Positions 35,515-49,782 of a stretch of 64,000 bases of DNA are shown one piece after another. The stretch is from Geosiphon pyriformis (lineage: Eukaryota > Glomeromycota > Glomeromycetes > Archaeosporales > Geosiphonaceae). Each line of letters starts with the position of its first letter. Positions within the stretch are counted from its first letter, which is position 1. Both the position numbers and the translations under genes were made by a program. The stretch is from positions 24,053-88,052 of the forward strand of contig JAAOMT010000471.1 in the NCBI GenBank assembly GCA_016748015.1, written 5' to 3'. The notes beneath the pieces are model-generated. The model saw only the letters and a program-made list of their open reading frames with translations. It made no database searches and was not told where the DNA came from.

Positions 35515-36240
35515 TTGGTCAATCTATTAGGCTTAGAGTTTATGAGCATTGTATTCAAAAGCAGCAGAAGCGGAGATACAAAAGCACAGTGCAATCACGG
35601 AGTTTGTTATTTTGATAGAGAAGGAATGACCAAAAATTTAGAAAAATCATTTGAACTCTATTTCAAAGCAGCAGAAGTGGAAGATTTAGTTTCGCAATTA
35701 AATCTTGGAAACTGGTATCAAAAATGATTGGGAACAATGAAAAATTCCTAAAAGTGGGAAATACAAGTGAACATAACAATTATGGAATGTATTATCAAGA
35801 TAAATAGGGACCAACGAAAAAATATTTAACCTCCACTTAAAAACAGTTATCAAAATGGTTAAAAAGCATTTGAACTCTATTTAAAACCATCAGAGGAAAA
35901 TAACTTGAGTTTTCCTAGTGATTGATGACATGGAACATTTTATTTACAATTCCAAAATTAAAAGTTTAGATTTTGAAATTTTCTTTGATCACTTTCAAAT
36001 GGATTTAAGTGTTCTAAATGTGGCAACTTGGGTATCATCATTAGTGGATCTTCTATACGTCCATTTAGTGATACTGATAAAAATGATGTCAACATATTTA
36101 AAGCCAGTTCCCAAAGTGCCATTTCACATTTCTGAGATGGCTTGAATAAATTATCTCAATGAGATCAAATCTTTAGGTCACGTGGGAGTTGGATGATTTA
36201 TGCTGTTAAAAAAGATACATGGGAGAGGAATAATTCTATT
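35515..36240 (+). pseudogene. Sel1-repeat pseudogene with a C-terminal unknown segment
   Basis: Two to three Sel1 units: GDTKAQCNHGVCYFDREGM then KNLEKSFELYFKAAEVEDLVS and, after stops, KAFELYLKPSEENNL. They are followed from 35,918 by YNSKIKSLDFEIFFDHFQMD, NVATWxS and, in another frame, NDVNIFKASSQSAISHF. The second part resembles a domain often placed next to kinase domains in these fungi. No ATG fits, and several frame changes break the gene. It may belong with the kinase fragment downstream. Confidence 0.55.
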
Positions 36241-36539
36241 TTAGGATAAGAAAAATCAAAAGTATGAGCGAAATGGGTTACAAAAGTTGTTTTAAAACAT
36301 CTTAAAAATAGCCAAAATATGGAAATAATCCATACAAATGAAGTATTTTCTTTTAAGAAATTTAAAAAAATTTATTATTTCTATTTCTATTTCTTTTTCT
36401 ACCATCAAAAAATGCCCCTTGCAGATATCTTATAACCGATAAATTTTACCTTTTGCAAAACATGAAGACTTCAGCATTTCTAAAGAAGAACAAAACACAT
36501 TTACTTGAAGCATTTTTCTTTGTATTCTATATCAGGCCT

Positions 36540-36720
36540 AAGATTTATACACTGGTGTATGGGAACTTACATCCTGGCAATTTACTTATTTTAAAATCGA
36601 ATCTTTAAAAGTTGTTATTTCTGATCTTGTATTCTATCGTCCTGCCGATTACTCTTTGCGTTTTGGCAAAATTGATGGTAACATAGCTATTTAATTGGGT
36701 CTTGAATATCACTTTGGAAT
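36540..36720 (+). pseudogene. Kinase-domain fragment
   Basis: Reads YGNLHPGNLLI then, one frame over, KVVISDLVFYRPADYSL. These match the catalytic loop (HRDxHxGNxL) and DFG-region (ISDxGLxRP) of TKL kinases, with key residues changed. Only about 50 residues are recognisable. Probably the remains of the same decayed gene as the Sel1 units upstream. Confidence 0.5.
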
Positions 36721-37860
36721 AAAAATAAGAAAAATTGTATTTTATTAACCAAAAACAATTTGAATTCATTACAAGGCTAATAAAATATCTTGGCCTATAA
36801 GAACATTTGATTGAACCATTATATTAAGAGTTTAGAATAAGAAGTCTAAATTGCTTGAAAAAGCATCAATTAATTGATAAACAGCTATTTAATTATAAAT
36901 TTAATGATTTAAATCTTTAAACTTAAGAAGTAATTGGCTAAAGATAACTGAAAATATTATCTGATAATTGGTGTTTTTTCTGCTTTCAAAATCTTTTTTA
37001 GAAACGAATTTGATTAAAAAGTAAACAATATAGGCTAAATAATTTTAGCAAAGTAATTAATAAGATATCAATTGTAATAATCGTTGAAATGAATAAAAAA
37101 AGACAATTTTATTTTTCAATATCTTGCTATTTTTAATGTGAAATAGGGATTAGAGTTAAATTTCAATTAGCAATAAAAAATTGCAAAATTAAGTATAATT
37201 ATAAAAAGTATAATTTATTGTTATTAATGTATATTAAAATTTTTGATTTATAAAATGGGAAAATACTTTATTTATTTAGACGAATTATAAATATTCAGAA
37301 TAATATTTTTTATAATATTTTAGTTTTTAATTTTTTAAATTTAAATCTAAATGTTGATTTTCATTCTAATTTAATATTATTTGTAATTTAAGGTATATTT
37401 CAAAAAAATTAAATATTAAATTTATTTTGAATTTATAAAAATTATAGTATTATTTTATATTAAAAGAATGTATGTTAAGTTTCATCAATCTTTAATTTCA
37501 TTATTATGAAATATTAGAATTAAAGATATTGATAAGCAGCGGGAATTAATAGGTTTATAAATAATTTGATCGAATAATTTATGAAATGAAGTTTTCGATT
37601 GAAGCATTCAAAGTTAGTTTTAAAGAAAAATTGAGAGTAAACAAAATAAGAAATGAAAAGCAGCCGTTAATAAAACTTTTTTGTTTTAGTATTAGACAAA
37701 ATTAAACTAAGAAAAAATAATTATATTAATAAAATATCTATTATTAAAGCATAATATCAAAAATATTTTATTTCAATAGATTAAGTCTTTTAATATTTAG
37801 AAAATGAATTACATCTCAATTTTTAAAAATCTTTTTAATTCTTATATTGATTTTATTTAG
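36721..37860. other. Gene-free AT-rich stretch
   Basis: Nothing recognisable beyond A/T-rich DNA. Confidence 0.5.
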
Positions 37861-37883
37861 AGTCTTGAAATGTTATTTTCCCT

Positions 37884-37950
37884 GGTTCACAGGAACCCTA
37901 AAGCGGTTATTATTATTATTATAATTATTATTATTGTGTTGTTGTTGTTC
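37884..37950 (+). repeat. Small hairpin followed by TTA/TTG microsatellite
   Basis: GGTTCACAGGAACC (37,884-37,897) can fold on itself and is followed by CCTAAAGCGG and a (TTA)n(TTG)n run at 37,906-37,950. I recall similar units scattered in Rhizophagus intergenic DNA. The hairpin loosely resembles an RNA polymerase III B box, so a SINE tail is possible. Confidence 0.4.
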
Positions 37951-38219
37951 TACAAATAAATAAATTGAAATACTCGTTTAAGCAATGAGACGACCGGTAT
38001 TATAGCTACTAAATCTATTTATAGTTAAACTTGTGTAATCAATTTGTAGCAAATAATAGTTTCGATATTTTGTTATTTGATAACATAGAGAAGCAGCAGT
38101 ATAAAATAGGGACTCTGCCTTTTAAGAAATCACTTACTTTCTTAACGTACGATATAAAAAAGCTCTCTTCGAATTATAACCTCTTCACATTTAATATTTT
38201 ATCTCCGCTTATACACATC

Positions 38220-38679
38220 ATGGAAAACAAAGAAATCACAAGAACTCATTCAGAAATACATGATTGCAACCTGTGTTCACTCTGTCAAGAGAGTATTCTA
38301 AATAATAATTCTAATCGTTGTAGCGCATGCTGGTTCATATTTTTAAAAAAACTTTACCACGACTTTTCAAGCGGCAATAAAGATGTTGATGAAATAATTA
38401 AGAGTCCAATCTATATTCCACCTAATCGGTCTAACAGTTATAAGGCTAATTTTCTTTATTATGAATGGATTTCATGGGAGCGTTTGTCGAATATCAAAGA
38501 AATTGATAGAGGAGGATTCAGTAGAATTTATACAGCAACTATAATTGATGGATTAATTAATGAATATACTCTGAAACATTATGGTTCAATGGAATATAAA
38601 AGATGGAGATTAGAGGGTGATGTAGCAATAAAAATTATGTCAAAGAACAGTGAAGAAGTGTTTAAAGAGGTAAACAAAC

Positions 38680-38734
<55 letters not shown>

Positions 38735-39784
38735 GTTAATTCATATTAAATCAATTCATATTTACCTATTATTATTTATTTTTACTCTATATATTATCTA
38801 CTTACTTACTTTTTTACATTGTGTTGACAGTTAAATATTCAAAGAGTTATTGAAATTAATAACAGTGGCTATTTAAGTGATTATATCTCTTCAATCTATG
38901 GTATTACACAAAATGCTGAAACGCTCGAGTATGGAATTGTGATGGAGTTTGCCAAACATGGAGATATGCGAAAATATTTATCAACAAATTTTCATTTGAA
39001 GGGGTGGTTGGAAAAATTAGAGATTGCCCAGAGAATAGCTGAAGGACTTATTTCAATTCATTCTTCTGGTATAGTTCATCGTGACTTACACTCGGGCAAC
39101 ATCCTAAAATATGAATCTAGTTACGATATTTACGAGAGCATACAGATTCGCGACATCTGGTTATGTCAACCAGTAAACCATGAAGCAACCGCAACAACAG
39201 CAATAACAGCAACAAAAACAACAACAATAAAAACAGGAAAAGTCAAGAAGGAAAAAAAGATATATGGAGTGGTTCCATACATTCCACCAGAAGTTTTAAG
39301 AGGAGAAAAATTTACAATGGCTGGTGATATTTATAGTTTTGCCATGTTATTATGGGAATTAGCAACCGGAAAGCCTCCTTTTCATGATTGTTCTCATGAC
39401 GCCATCCTTATAATGGCTATTTTAAATGGTCAAAGACCTAAGATTACCTCTCCACTTATTCCACCTTGTATTACCGAAATAATTGTAAAGTGTTGGGATG
39501 TTAATCCTGAAAATCGTCCTACTGCGAAAGAAATTAGGGCCAAGTTGAGGGAACTTTTGAAGTTTTATATGCGTTTTAAGTCGAAATTTAGATATCAGGG
39601 AATTATAGATAAAGAGTATAAACAGTATTTAGAATCAGAGAAATACGTAAAAGAAATGGCAGAAGGCGACGACTCAACAACAAAAACAACAACAACAACA
39701 ACAACGAAAATGAGCATTCATCCAGGAGCAGTTTATACAAGTCGTATTTTAACTTTGCAAAAAATTGATTTTTCTAAAGGTTAG
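38220..39784 (+). CDS. TKL-type protein kinase with Cys-rich N-terminus (2 exons)
   Basis: Exons 38,220-38,669 and 38,831-39,784 join in phase to about 467 residues. Donor GTAAAC and acceptor TTGACAG bound a 161-bp intron. The N-terminus has CNLCSLCQ…CSAC, a probable small zinc site. Kinase elements: Gly loop RGGFSRIY, beta-3 Lys in VAIKIM, catalytic loop HRDLHSGNIL, a degenerate DFG (RDIWL, Asp kept), PYIPPEV, DIYSFAMLLWELATGKPPF, and CWDVNPENRPTAKEI. A Thr/Ala/Lys low-complexity insert lies in the activation segment, and a Thr run lies near the C-terminus. It should phosphorylate Ser/Thr (or Tyr); substrates are unknown. Activity is likely but the DFG change leaves doubt. ATG 38,220 is the first in frame. 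Confidence 0.88.
38681..38733 (+). repeat. (ATT)n microsatellite in the kinase intron
   Basis: About 17 near-perfect ATT units start ten bases after the splice donor and fill about a third of the intron. Confidence 0.9.
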
Positions 39785-40117
39785 TTCATCTATTTTATAT
39801 TAATTAATTCATTGATTTAATTATTTTACATGATATTTAAAATTTACATTAATTTGCATTAATTTACTTTTACATTAATTTACTTTATAAAAAAATTAGT
39901 CTATTTGCCTGTAGGTAAGTAAGAGTTAAAAAGTTAGAATATATATTTTTATAGTTATCCTATAATTTAACTATACAATCAATTATCTACTAGATTTTTT
40001 TATACTCAAATCAACCTTAAGATGGAATAACAAATTAGCCCCAAGTTGTTTAATTTCCTTGTAATAAAATATGATTTGAGAAAGACATTATCAATCTTAA
40101 TTTTCGAAAAATTACCG

Positions 40118-40760
40118 TAGACCACTGCCTATAGTACCCAGGGTATTATACATGCGTGGGGGTACTAAATATGAGGGATACTTTACAAGAGGATAATATG
40201 GCAGCAATTTTCTGGAGCTTTAACATCACAACTTCAATCATTAGATATAGCTCTTAATAAACTTTTCAAAAACTAAGATAATCAAATTAATATTTAATAA
40301 TTTTTATTACAGATTCATCGCATTTATAATGAATGGATCGCAAAAGAAATCAAAGAATACACTCCTTCTGGCAAAATCAAAATGACTACCCTGTACAACA
40401 ATTGCTGAATGAGTGAAATTTTATTAATTTAAAGATCATTAAAATTTCGAATGAAACTGATGGAAAAATTATTTCTCAATTTTTTGCCTGTAAAATCTAA
40501 TATTATTAACACTATCGGAATTCATTTTCAACAAGAAAGCAAAATACATGAAAATAATCATATTATAGAAAAGGAAGATTGTAATATTAATAAAAGTGAT
40601 GACGAAAGTTATGAAAATAATGCAACATGTATTAAAAGTTAAGAAGATTAAATATGTAACAACAAATAATAAACATATAAAATACCAGCATACAATTTTT
40701 TAAATTTAAAATTCTATAGTGTACCCAACCTTAATTAGGAATACTATAGACAGTGCCCTA
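40118..40760 (+). mobile_element. Pogo-like DNA transposon remnant with terminal inverted repeats
   Basis: The left end (from 40,118: TAGACCACTGCCTATAGTAC) and the reverse complement of the right end (40,741-40,760: TAGGGCACTGTCTATAGTAT) match at 16 of 20 bases. Between them lies the C-terminal end of a pogo/Tigger-like transposase. Size (about 640 bp) shows an internal deletion. TA is present near both ends, but exact boundaries are uncertain. Confidence 0.65.
40196..40642 (+). pseudogene. Pogo/Tigger-like transposase, C-terminal fragment
   Basis: QQFSGALTSQLQSLDIALNK then LFKN matches the conserved region before the last acidic residue of the pogo DDE core (LTxxLQPLDxxxNKxFK). An AT-rich gap ending in ACAG looks like a decayed intron. 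It is followed by IYNEWIAKEIKEYTPSGKIK, the usual C-terminal continuation. A last open segment (40,451-40,642) ends in an acidic Asn/Asp-rich tail. N-terminal DNA-binding and catalytic parts are missing. Confidence 0.6.
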
Positions 40761-43700
40761 CTGTCATCGTTTTTATTTTTCATTAACTGCATAATGAAAC
40801 TGGTACTTTTAAATACTGATGAACTTAAAAGACTTTACATAATAAAATTAAAAGAATAAATATAAATATGATTAATAAGAAATTGTTTGTATTGAAAATT
40901 TAAAGTACTCGGAATTCCAAAAATAAAACTTATATATCAGCACAGGGAATATGTGATAGACATCAAGGGTGATAAGTTTTATTATAAATAATTTAGGATT
41001 TCTCATGTTTTTACCAAGTTTTTTTTTAACTTTGATAATATTTAGTAGTAATTTTAATCTTTGACATCAAATTGCCAAAAATATCTGAGTTATTCAAAAT
41101 AAAGCTATAATTTGAAAGAAAAAAGCATCTTTGAATTCCCTTCTAAATTTTTAGAAGCAATGGATATTTTCTTAAACATTTTAAAAAATAAATGCACAAG
41201 CATTTTATTTCTCTATAGCATAATGATAGTTTATATTAGTAGAAACAGAAATAAATTTATTTCCAACAGTCATATATTTTAAAACTATCCAGAAAAAGTT
41301 TCACTTTTCTCGCAGTTAAATATTCTCTTGGAGAAAAGAGTGATGCCTAAATAGTTTAAGAGAACATTTTAATGATAAATCTGAAATAAATAGGTAATCA
41401 ATTAAAAATTAAATTAAATTAAAGTTGACATCCATTAAACATAATTAATTTTTTTAAACTAACTAATTTTTATTTTTATTAATTTAAAAAAAATTGTTAT
41501 TAATAAACTATAGTAATATAGAAACATTATGTTAAAATATTGTAATTTATTATTTAATTATTTCTAAAATAATAATAATAATAATATTATAGTCAATTAA
41601 AAGTTTTATTTATTACAAAAAAAAGGTTTTTGATGATTTTCTCAAAATAATTAATTTAGAGCTTTTACAAAATAACAAATTGAAATTTTATAATTAAAAT
41701 TAAACAATTTCAATTTTTCATTAATATTAAGTTTTTTTATTTAGTAATAATTACATTTACTTGTACTATATTATATAATCATATTAATTTAAAAAGAAAA
41801 CTTTATCTTATAATTTAAAATTAAAATTATGGATCTTAAATTCTAATAATATATTAATTAAATAACGAAAAATTATTAGGCTATTTTTATCAAAAAACTT
41901 TTAGTTATATGGTTCTGGGAAAAATATAGCTTTTTTATTCAAAATATTTAATACCAATTTTATAATATTTATAGAAACTAATATATAATTTTTTTCTAGA
42001 TTGAATACAAACAAACATATTATGAATATTAATTAATATAAAAAATGCACAATGTAAAATTTATTATAAACTATTAACTAAATCAATAAAATAAATTTAA
42101 ACATATTATGACTTTTTTAAATTTTACAATAAATATAAGGTTTTTTTAATAAAAATTTTTATAATCATTATATATTTAAGCAACATAAAAATAATTTATG
42201 TTTTTGGTAATAGTTAAAATATCATAAAGTTTTAAATAATAAAAATAATTTTATTTTTGATATGCTCTTTTAACTAGTAAAATTAATATAAATATAAATA
42301 TTTTGTCAATATCAGCTTTTTTTCAATAATAGCTTTCATAAAATCTTTGTTATTTGTTAGCATGAATCATTAAATGTTTAATTATTTATAAAAAATTCTA
42401 TTTTTGAATTATTCATTACTATGATAATTGACAAAGTCAGTCAGTATTCTTAAACAGGTTTTATAAAATTATTAAATATTTATTTAATTTTAAAATTTAA
42501 AAAAGATTATTATTGCGGCATAGTCAATGGCAAAACTAAAATACTTTGTGATTTTTCATTTTGTCTATAAACTATAATTGGCTAAGAAAATACTCTAACT
42601 ATTTGCAAATACACAATATTGTGCTCAGGTGGCTGAAAACCTCAAACTTAGAAAATTAAAGTGACACGAATCTATTTACCTATAAATTTTAACCACTTCT
42701 TATTACTTTTTTTAATACTTAAAACATTCACAGTTAAATTAATAGATAATGCAAATGTACTTTTTACAAGATTGTCTGCCGAAAAAAATCTAATTTCTTT
42801 AAATGCAACAATTAAAACACTTTATAGATAAATAAAATGAATCCAGAAAAAAATTTCAAGAGAGTGATAGTAATAATGGAACAGAGTATTGAATTTCTGT
42901 TTTTGATTGTGGTTAGAAAAATTTTAAAATATATAGATTTAGGGAAGAACATTTTCAATTATTGATTTAAAATTATTTCAATTTATTTTTTTTCGAATTC
43001 ATTTTTAATTTAAACACTATTTTCAAACTCAAAAAATTTAAAAATTAAAATGATCCATAAAGTAAATCAATTGCAAATGAAAATTTAAAATAACACATTT
43101 TCAACATTTAAAATATTTTGACTTTTAAATTGAATTGAACAAGAATTAGATTAGAAACTAATATGCAAAATAAATTTATTAAGTAGAACAATAATTTGTT
43201 TATTTCCATTGTAATTTTTTTTGGACAACTTAACATTAATATTTGAAATGACAAAGGTACACCCCAGACTCAGACTAGGGGCTTTGATACTTTTTCATAT
43301 CATATCATAATATCAAACAAAAACCAGTTGAATCTGTTAATAAAGTAAAAAAAAAATATTATTCTATTTTTTTTTTGAATAAATGCGTGTTCAAATCATT
43401 CAAGTTTTTAAATTAAAATATTATAGTATTTAGATATATATATATAAATCTGTTAAATAGAAAAAAATTTGAATCAAAGAATTTTTTTTTAAAATAAAAC
43501 TTAAATTTATTTTGTTTTTTAATATAGCATTCTTTATAAATGCATACAATTAAGCTATTATTTTTTGTTGAGCTGACAACACAAATTTAAATTCAACATA
43601 ATATAAATTATCGTTTTAAATCTAATTTAGATTCAGCGCTCAATTAACTATTTTTGTCGAATAAAAAAATACTCAAATTATCTCTTAATAATAGTGAGTG

Positions 43701-44070
43701 AAATAAATAAGATATTCAGTTTTTGATCGGGAAATTAATTGAGATATCGTAAAAAATATCTGAGAGCTTTAATATTCATTTTTATTAGCTTCTCCTGGAT
43801 CGATTCAAAATAACTACACTTTTTCAAGAATAACAAATTCAACTAATATTAAACTGGAATTTCAAAATGTGGGCTTTTTAAAAATTTTGAATGAATTTTA
43901 TTTAATTATTAATATTGAGAAAACATTTGATAAATAAAGTCATGAGGATCAAGAAATCACAGATGATGCCCATATTAGATGGTAAATGGAAGAATTACTA
44001 ATATTCATATAAATAATTTCCTCTGAACCTAAAATCGTAATTCATTCAAAATTCACAAGAAATTCTGAAT
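40761..44070. other. Gene-free AT-rich stretch
   Basis: About 3.3 kb of A/T-rich DNA without a supportable gene. A (AAT)n run lies at about 41,570-41,587. A single GC-richer patch at about 43,255-43,285 (ACACCCCAGACTCAGACTAG) has weak dyad symmetry. The final 100 bases should contain the P450 promoter. Confidence 0.5.
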
Positions 44071-46153
44071 ATGGCTTTCTTATACTTTATTGCCTTGATT
44101 GCCGCATTTTACTTTTATAAAATCGTATTCTCGAAATCAAAAATCAATGATGGAAAGCATTTGCCTGTACCACCAGGCGGTATTCCGTTTTTTGGTAAAA
44201 TCTTTAGTTTTTTTCTTTACAGAAAATTCCAAAATTTTTAATTTGATTGAAATTTTATTAGGACATATGTTTTTGCTGGGAATGGATATGCATAAAAAGT
44301 TTGCATCATTTTTTAATTTCATATTTATTAGAATTACTGTACATGTTGAAATCACTCATTTTTGTCAATACACATTAATTCTTTACAGATTTGCTGAATG
44401 GAGTGAAACTTGTGGTGAAATTTTCATGATTCATTTGGGTCCTATGCGTTGGATTATCCTCAACAGCCCTAAAGTCGTTGACGAACTGCTTCAAAAACGT
44501 GACTCTTCTTTTTTTTTAATCTAAGAGCTTACCAATTATTTCCAAATTAATCATTTTATCAATGAATATAGGAAGTGCAATCTATTCCTCGCGTCCATAT
44601 AACCATTTGTTTCTTCTTTCTTCACGCGACAGAAGTATTCTTTTTTCACCTTATAATGCATGGTGTAAAAAAATAATGCCTTTAGGTTAGAAAACGAATC
44701 TTTGCTTTCATTTTTTTCCAATAATAATTTTCTAAGATACTTTTTAATTTTTTGCCTTCAATAGCATACGGTTTTTTATCTCAACGAAAAGTCGAATCTT
44801 ACTCTAATAATATAGCAGAATGCACCCGTGACCTAGTTTCCAAGATTTTAAAGGATACTAATGGATCTGAAGGAATTGATCTTTCAAATTATCTCCGTTT
44901 CACATCATTTAACATTATTTTGAATGTTCTTTTTGCAATTAAATTAGAAAATTTTGAAGATATCCTTTATATAAAGTTAGATCAATTCTTTAAAAAATAC
45001 ATTGGACGGGGGACTTTTAAAAATTTGATTCCAAGTCGGTATCCATTCTTATTTTGGTTTCCTCCCTTCCGAAGTGAGCTTGAAGAAACTCTTCGATTAC
45101 GTGAAGAGTGGGAAGCAGTAACGCGAGGCTTGTTGGAAAGGGTAAAAAATGATCCGGCAAAGAAACTATCTGTTGCTCAAGATTTTTTGAGGAAGCAAGA
45201 TGAAGGGCTAATTGATGAATTGGATGTGATTAAACTGTGTGAAGATTTTTTGTTGGCAGGAACAGTACGTTAAAAATAACATTTCATATTATATCTAATT
45301 GTTTTTGTAAAAATATTAACCTTTTAATAATATTTTTTTTATATGTAAAAATAGGAAACCGTGGCAACTAACTTATATTGGCTTATTGCAAATTTGGCTA
45401 ATAATCCAGACTTTCAGCAAAAAGCTCATGAAGAATTAGATAGAGTAGTTGGGCATGAACGTTTGCCAACTACTTCCGACTTTAGCTCCCTTCCATATAT
45501 CCAATCGCTCATTAAAGAAACTCTTCGTCAGGCTCCTGTGGTTTATATATTTTTCGATATATTACTGAATTTCTGCTGTTTCAAGAACTCATGAATGATT
45601 CTTCTGTTTTTCTAGCTCCCAATAATATTTAGATATCTTGAGCAAGATGATACATATATGGGTTATCAGATTCCAAAAAATTCAATAATTATTTTGAATA
45701 TTTATGCCTTAAACTCTGACAAGACTCGGTACGAAAACCCCGATATTTTCAATCCAGATCGATTTATGGATTCAAAGGAACGTTTCGCCATTTCGGCCAA
45801 AGGCTCGTATCAAAATCGAGATCATTATACATTTTCGGTTGGAAGAAGAATATGTACAGGAATTTATTTAGTAAGTTTGAATGTATATTATAGATCTTCA
45901 AGTACAATATCTTTTTTAACAAAACTTTGGACAGGCTGAGGTCGAACTACTTTATCTCTCAAGTACGCTACTTTGGGCTTTCAAATTCGAAAATCCAAAT
46001 CAAGATGCAATGGGAAAATCTATCCCTATTGATTTAAGCCCTTCTCCTAAAACTTTGGTTCAAAATCCTAATCCTTATAAAGTCCGAATCATTCCGAGGC
46101 ATCCCGAAACCAAGGCTATGCTCCTAAGCAAAATTTTCCAAGACCAAAATTAA
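44071..46153 (+). CDS. Cytochrome P450 monooxygenase (8 exons)
   Basis: Exons 44,071-44,194; 44,262-44,298; 44,389-44,498; 44,572-44,685; 44,765-45,264; 45,355-45,540; 45,616-45,870; 45,935-46,153. They join in phase to about 514 residues with GT-AG introns of roughly 64-90 bp, a normal length. An N-terminal membrane anchor (FLYFIALIAAFYFY) precedes the Pro-rich hinge PVPPGG. Helix I has AGTETVAT, helix K has KETLR (ExxR), and NPDRF follows. The haem loop FSVGRRICTG fits FxxGxRxCxG with its Cys ligand. It should use O2 and reductase electrons to hydroxylate a lipophilic substrate at the ER membrane. The substrate and subfamily are not identifiable. No lesion seen. Confidence 0.93.
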
Positions 46154-47316
46154 AAGCAAATGTTTCTCCACAAGGTCTTTATTGTCAATTTAGGTAGCTC
46201 TAGCATCTTTGGTATCATTTAAATATAACATTGTAACAAGTTTTCTAAATTATTAAGAGAATAAAGTTATAAACAAATACAAGCTTAGCCAGAAACTAAC
46301 TTCGGATGCTTCAATTGAAAACTTTCGGATCATTACTTAGTCGATTAAGATATTCATAAATCAATTATTAATGTATTTAGGTGAGTTAACATTAAATCAA
46401 AATGCCATTTAGGAATTATCGCGCAATCTTTTTTCACTTGGTCAATAAAACAATTTTAGAAGAATATATTTCATTTATAAAAAAGAACTGTAGAAAATAA
46501 ATAAAGCAGCTAAGAGTGATATCTTGTATTTCAAAACCCATAATATTTTTTTGAACTTTGAGAAATTATATCAATTTGTTCAACTAATTTCAGTTCAGAG
46601 AAAATATTGAGCAAGCATAAAATTTAGAATTCTAATTATCTTTTTAACAAAAAAATTAATGCAATATGTCATTCTATTTTCTTGTAAAATAGAAATCAAC
46701 AAGAAGCAACATAACAAAACTTTATTGAAAGCTACTATGAATGTTTTTTACATTGTCAGTTGGAACTTGAAAAAATTGTACTATTAACCAGGCCAAAACT
46801 TTTCGTGCTGGATATAATGTGCCAATCAAGATCTATCTTTTCTTTACTTTTTATTAATAGTGAAGTCTGTATGAGGCTAGTCAATTGTCTTGAAATTTTT
46901 CTTTGTGTCAAAATTAATCAACTCCAAAGTCTTTTGCTTATTATAACAACATCATAACAATGTAGAAAGAACTCAAAATTTTCACATCTCACTCTCAATA
47001 GTAAAGCAACTAAAACAGCGATCAATGAATATTATGCTGAATTAATAAATAGTCAAGAAAATTACTTCTCTATATTAAGCTATTTGCTTCTGCTGCAGTA
47101 CCAAAAATATGTGATGCAAACATAATACAACAATTCAAAAAACTAAACCTTATGCCTCAATCCTAATAAAAGATCTCGATACAGAATCAGATTGAAATGG
47201 CCCGAATAAAAAGCATAAAAAATTTAAGTTATTTGATAAGTTATTTTAATCGGAAATTGATTGACTTTTTGTAATTTCAGTCTTTAAAACGGTCAACAAT
47301 CCTTTTTTTCTATATA
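46154..47316. other. Gene-free stretch after the P450 gene
   Basis: AT-rich, with no family resemblance in any frame. A 65-codon frame at 46,760-46,957 lacks an ATG context and any recognisable domain. Confidence 0.45.
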
Positions 47317-47541
47317 TTAATACACAAAATTCTGGTCTAAATACTCGATTACTATAAATTGGACTTTAAAACCTGTTAGAATTTGCATCGCAGCATTTTC
47401 AAGAGCTTCGATAAAGTTAACAAGGGAATTATCTTTTAAACTTTCCAAAAGATCCTTATCTTCTTGGATTAAAAAGAGCCAAGTTTTGTAAGTGTTGTGA
47501 TCACTAAGATAGTACACAGTGTAAAATTTTTGCCGCCGCAA
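47317..47541 (-). CDS. Possible 3' exon of an unknown gene
   Basis: An open frame of 74 codons with balanced composition (FLIQEDKDLLESLKDNSLV, FIEALENAAMQIL) that ends DQNFVY-stop. It has no ATG, so it would be a last exon. A possible acceptor AG lies just upstream (TTGAG, about 47,545). No upstream exon or family was recognised. It lies downstream of the oxidoreductase on the same strand. Confidence 0.3.
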   Translation of the reverse strand: MRRQKFYTVYYLSDHNTYKTWLFLIQEDKDLLESLKDNSLVNFIEALENAAMQILTGFKVQFIVIEYLDQNFVY

Positions 47542-47738
47542 TGCTCAACTTCTAATGTTTATTAATATGCTAATTCGAATAATGTGATTATAAATCAATA
47601 ATGTAAAGAAATTAGAAAGGAACGAAGAATTGACTTAAAAACATCCGAAAAAAGCTAAAGCATAGCTAATATATATTATATCAATTTATGTGAAATCTGA
47701 AATTTAGCATAACTTACAAATATTTTTGTACATTAAAA

Positions 47739-49102
<1,364 letters not shown>

Positions 49103-49430
49103 GATTGAAAGAAATTCTCAAGTCTTGTAGGAATATTTTCCTTGACAATTTAATTTATATTTTTCTTTGATCATAACATTATGATTTAATCGTGGGAAGA
49201 TCTTATTTCTGGGCGTAAAACAAGGCAATCATATTTCCGTCACGATAAAAAAAATTTCCTAACCATGTATATTTTGATTCGAATTTTAAAGTAAATGATT
49301 GGTTTTCGAAAAAAGGCAAGGACTGTTATTTTAGCCATATTTATACATGTATTAAAACGTTTAAAAGCATAACTTACAGCTATCTATTCAATCTAGATAG
49401 GTGAAGAGGGTATTCTTTTCAAAATTACAG

Positions 49431-49782
49431 TGCTCTGCCAATAGGTGCCAAAGATGTTCAAGATTAGATCAAACAACAGAAGACTAAATTATCATTATTA
49501 ATCTCCAGAATTGATTTTATTGAACACTCGCGGGATACTTTTGAAAGAAGAATTCATAACCAACTTTTGCATCCAAAGAATGGGTCGCAAATTCTGGGGA
49601 TATCTATAAAAGATTTATTGAAAGCATCCCAAAAGGCATTATGGAATGTATATAAAAAAGGAAATCCAGCAGTAATATTAAAAATGAATTCAAACGATAC
49701 TTGTACCAGGGCAGTATATTCTTCTTTAGTAAAAATATACGGAGAATCCCAATTTATAAATGACATTTTTCTTATCATTTGA
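49431..49782 (+). pseudogene. Orphan coding-like exon, unknown protein
   Basis: After a possible acceptor (TTACAG, ending 49,430) one frame reads ALPIGAKDVQD, a TAG, then IKQQKTKLSLLISRIDFIE and continues to …LLKASQKALWNVYKKGN and CTRAVYSSLVKIYGESQ. Composition is like a real protein, with many Lys, Asp, Glu and Gln, unlike its surroundings. One internal stop (49,465) and no recognisable start make a decayed or partial gene most likely. No family recognised. Confidence 0.35.

Noticed and set aside
43255-43285. GC-richer patch with weak dyad symmetry, considered as a tRNA or structured RNA
   Set aside because: No cloverleaf, A/B box or stable stem could be drawn; it is too short and imperfect to call.
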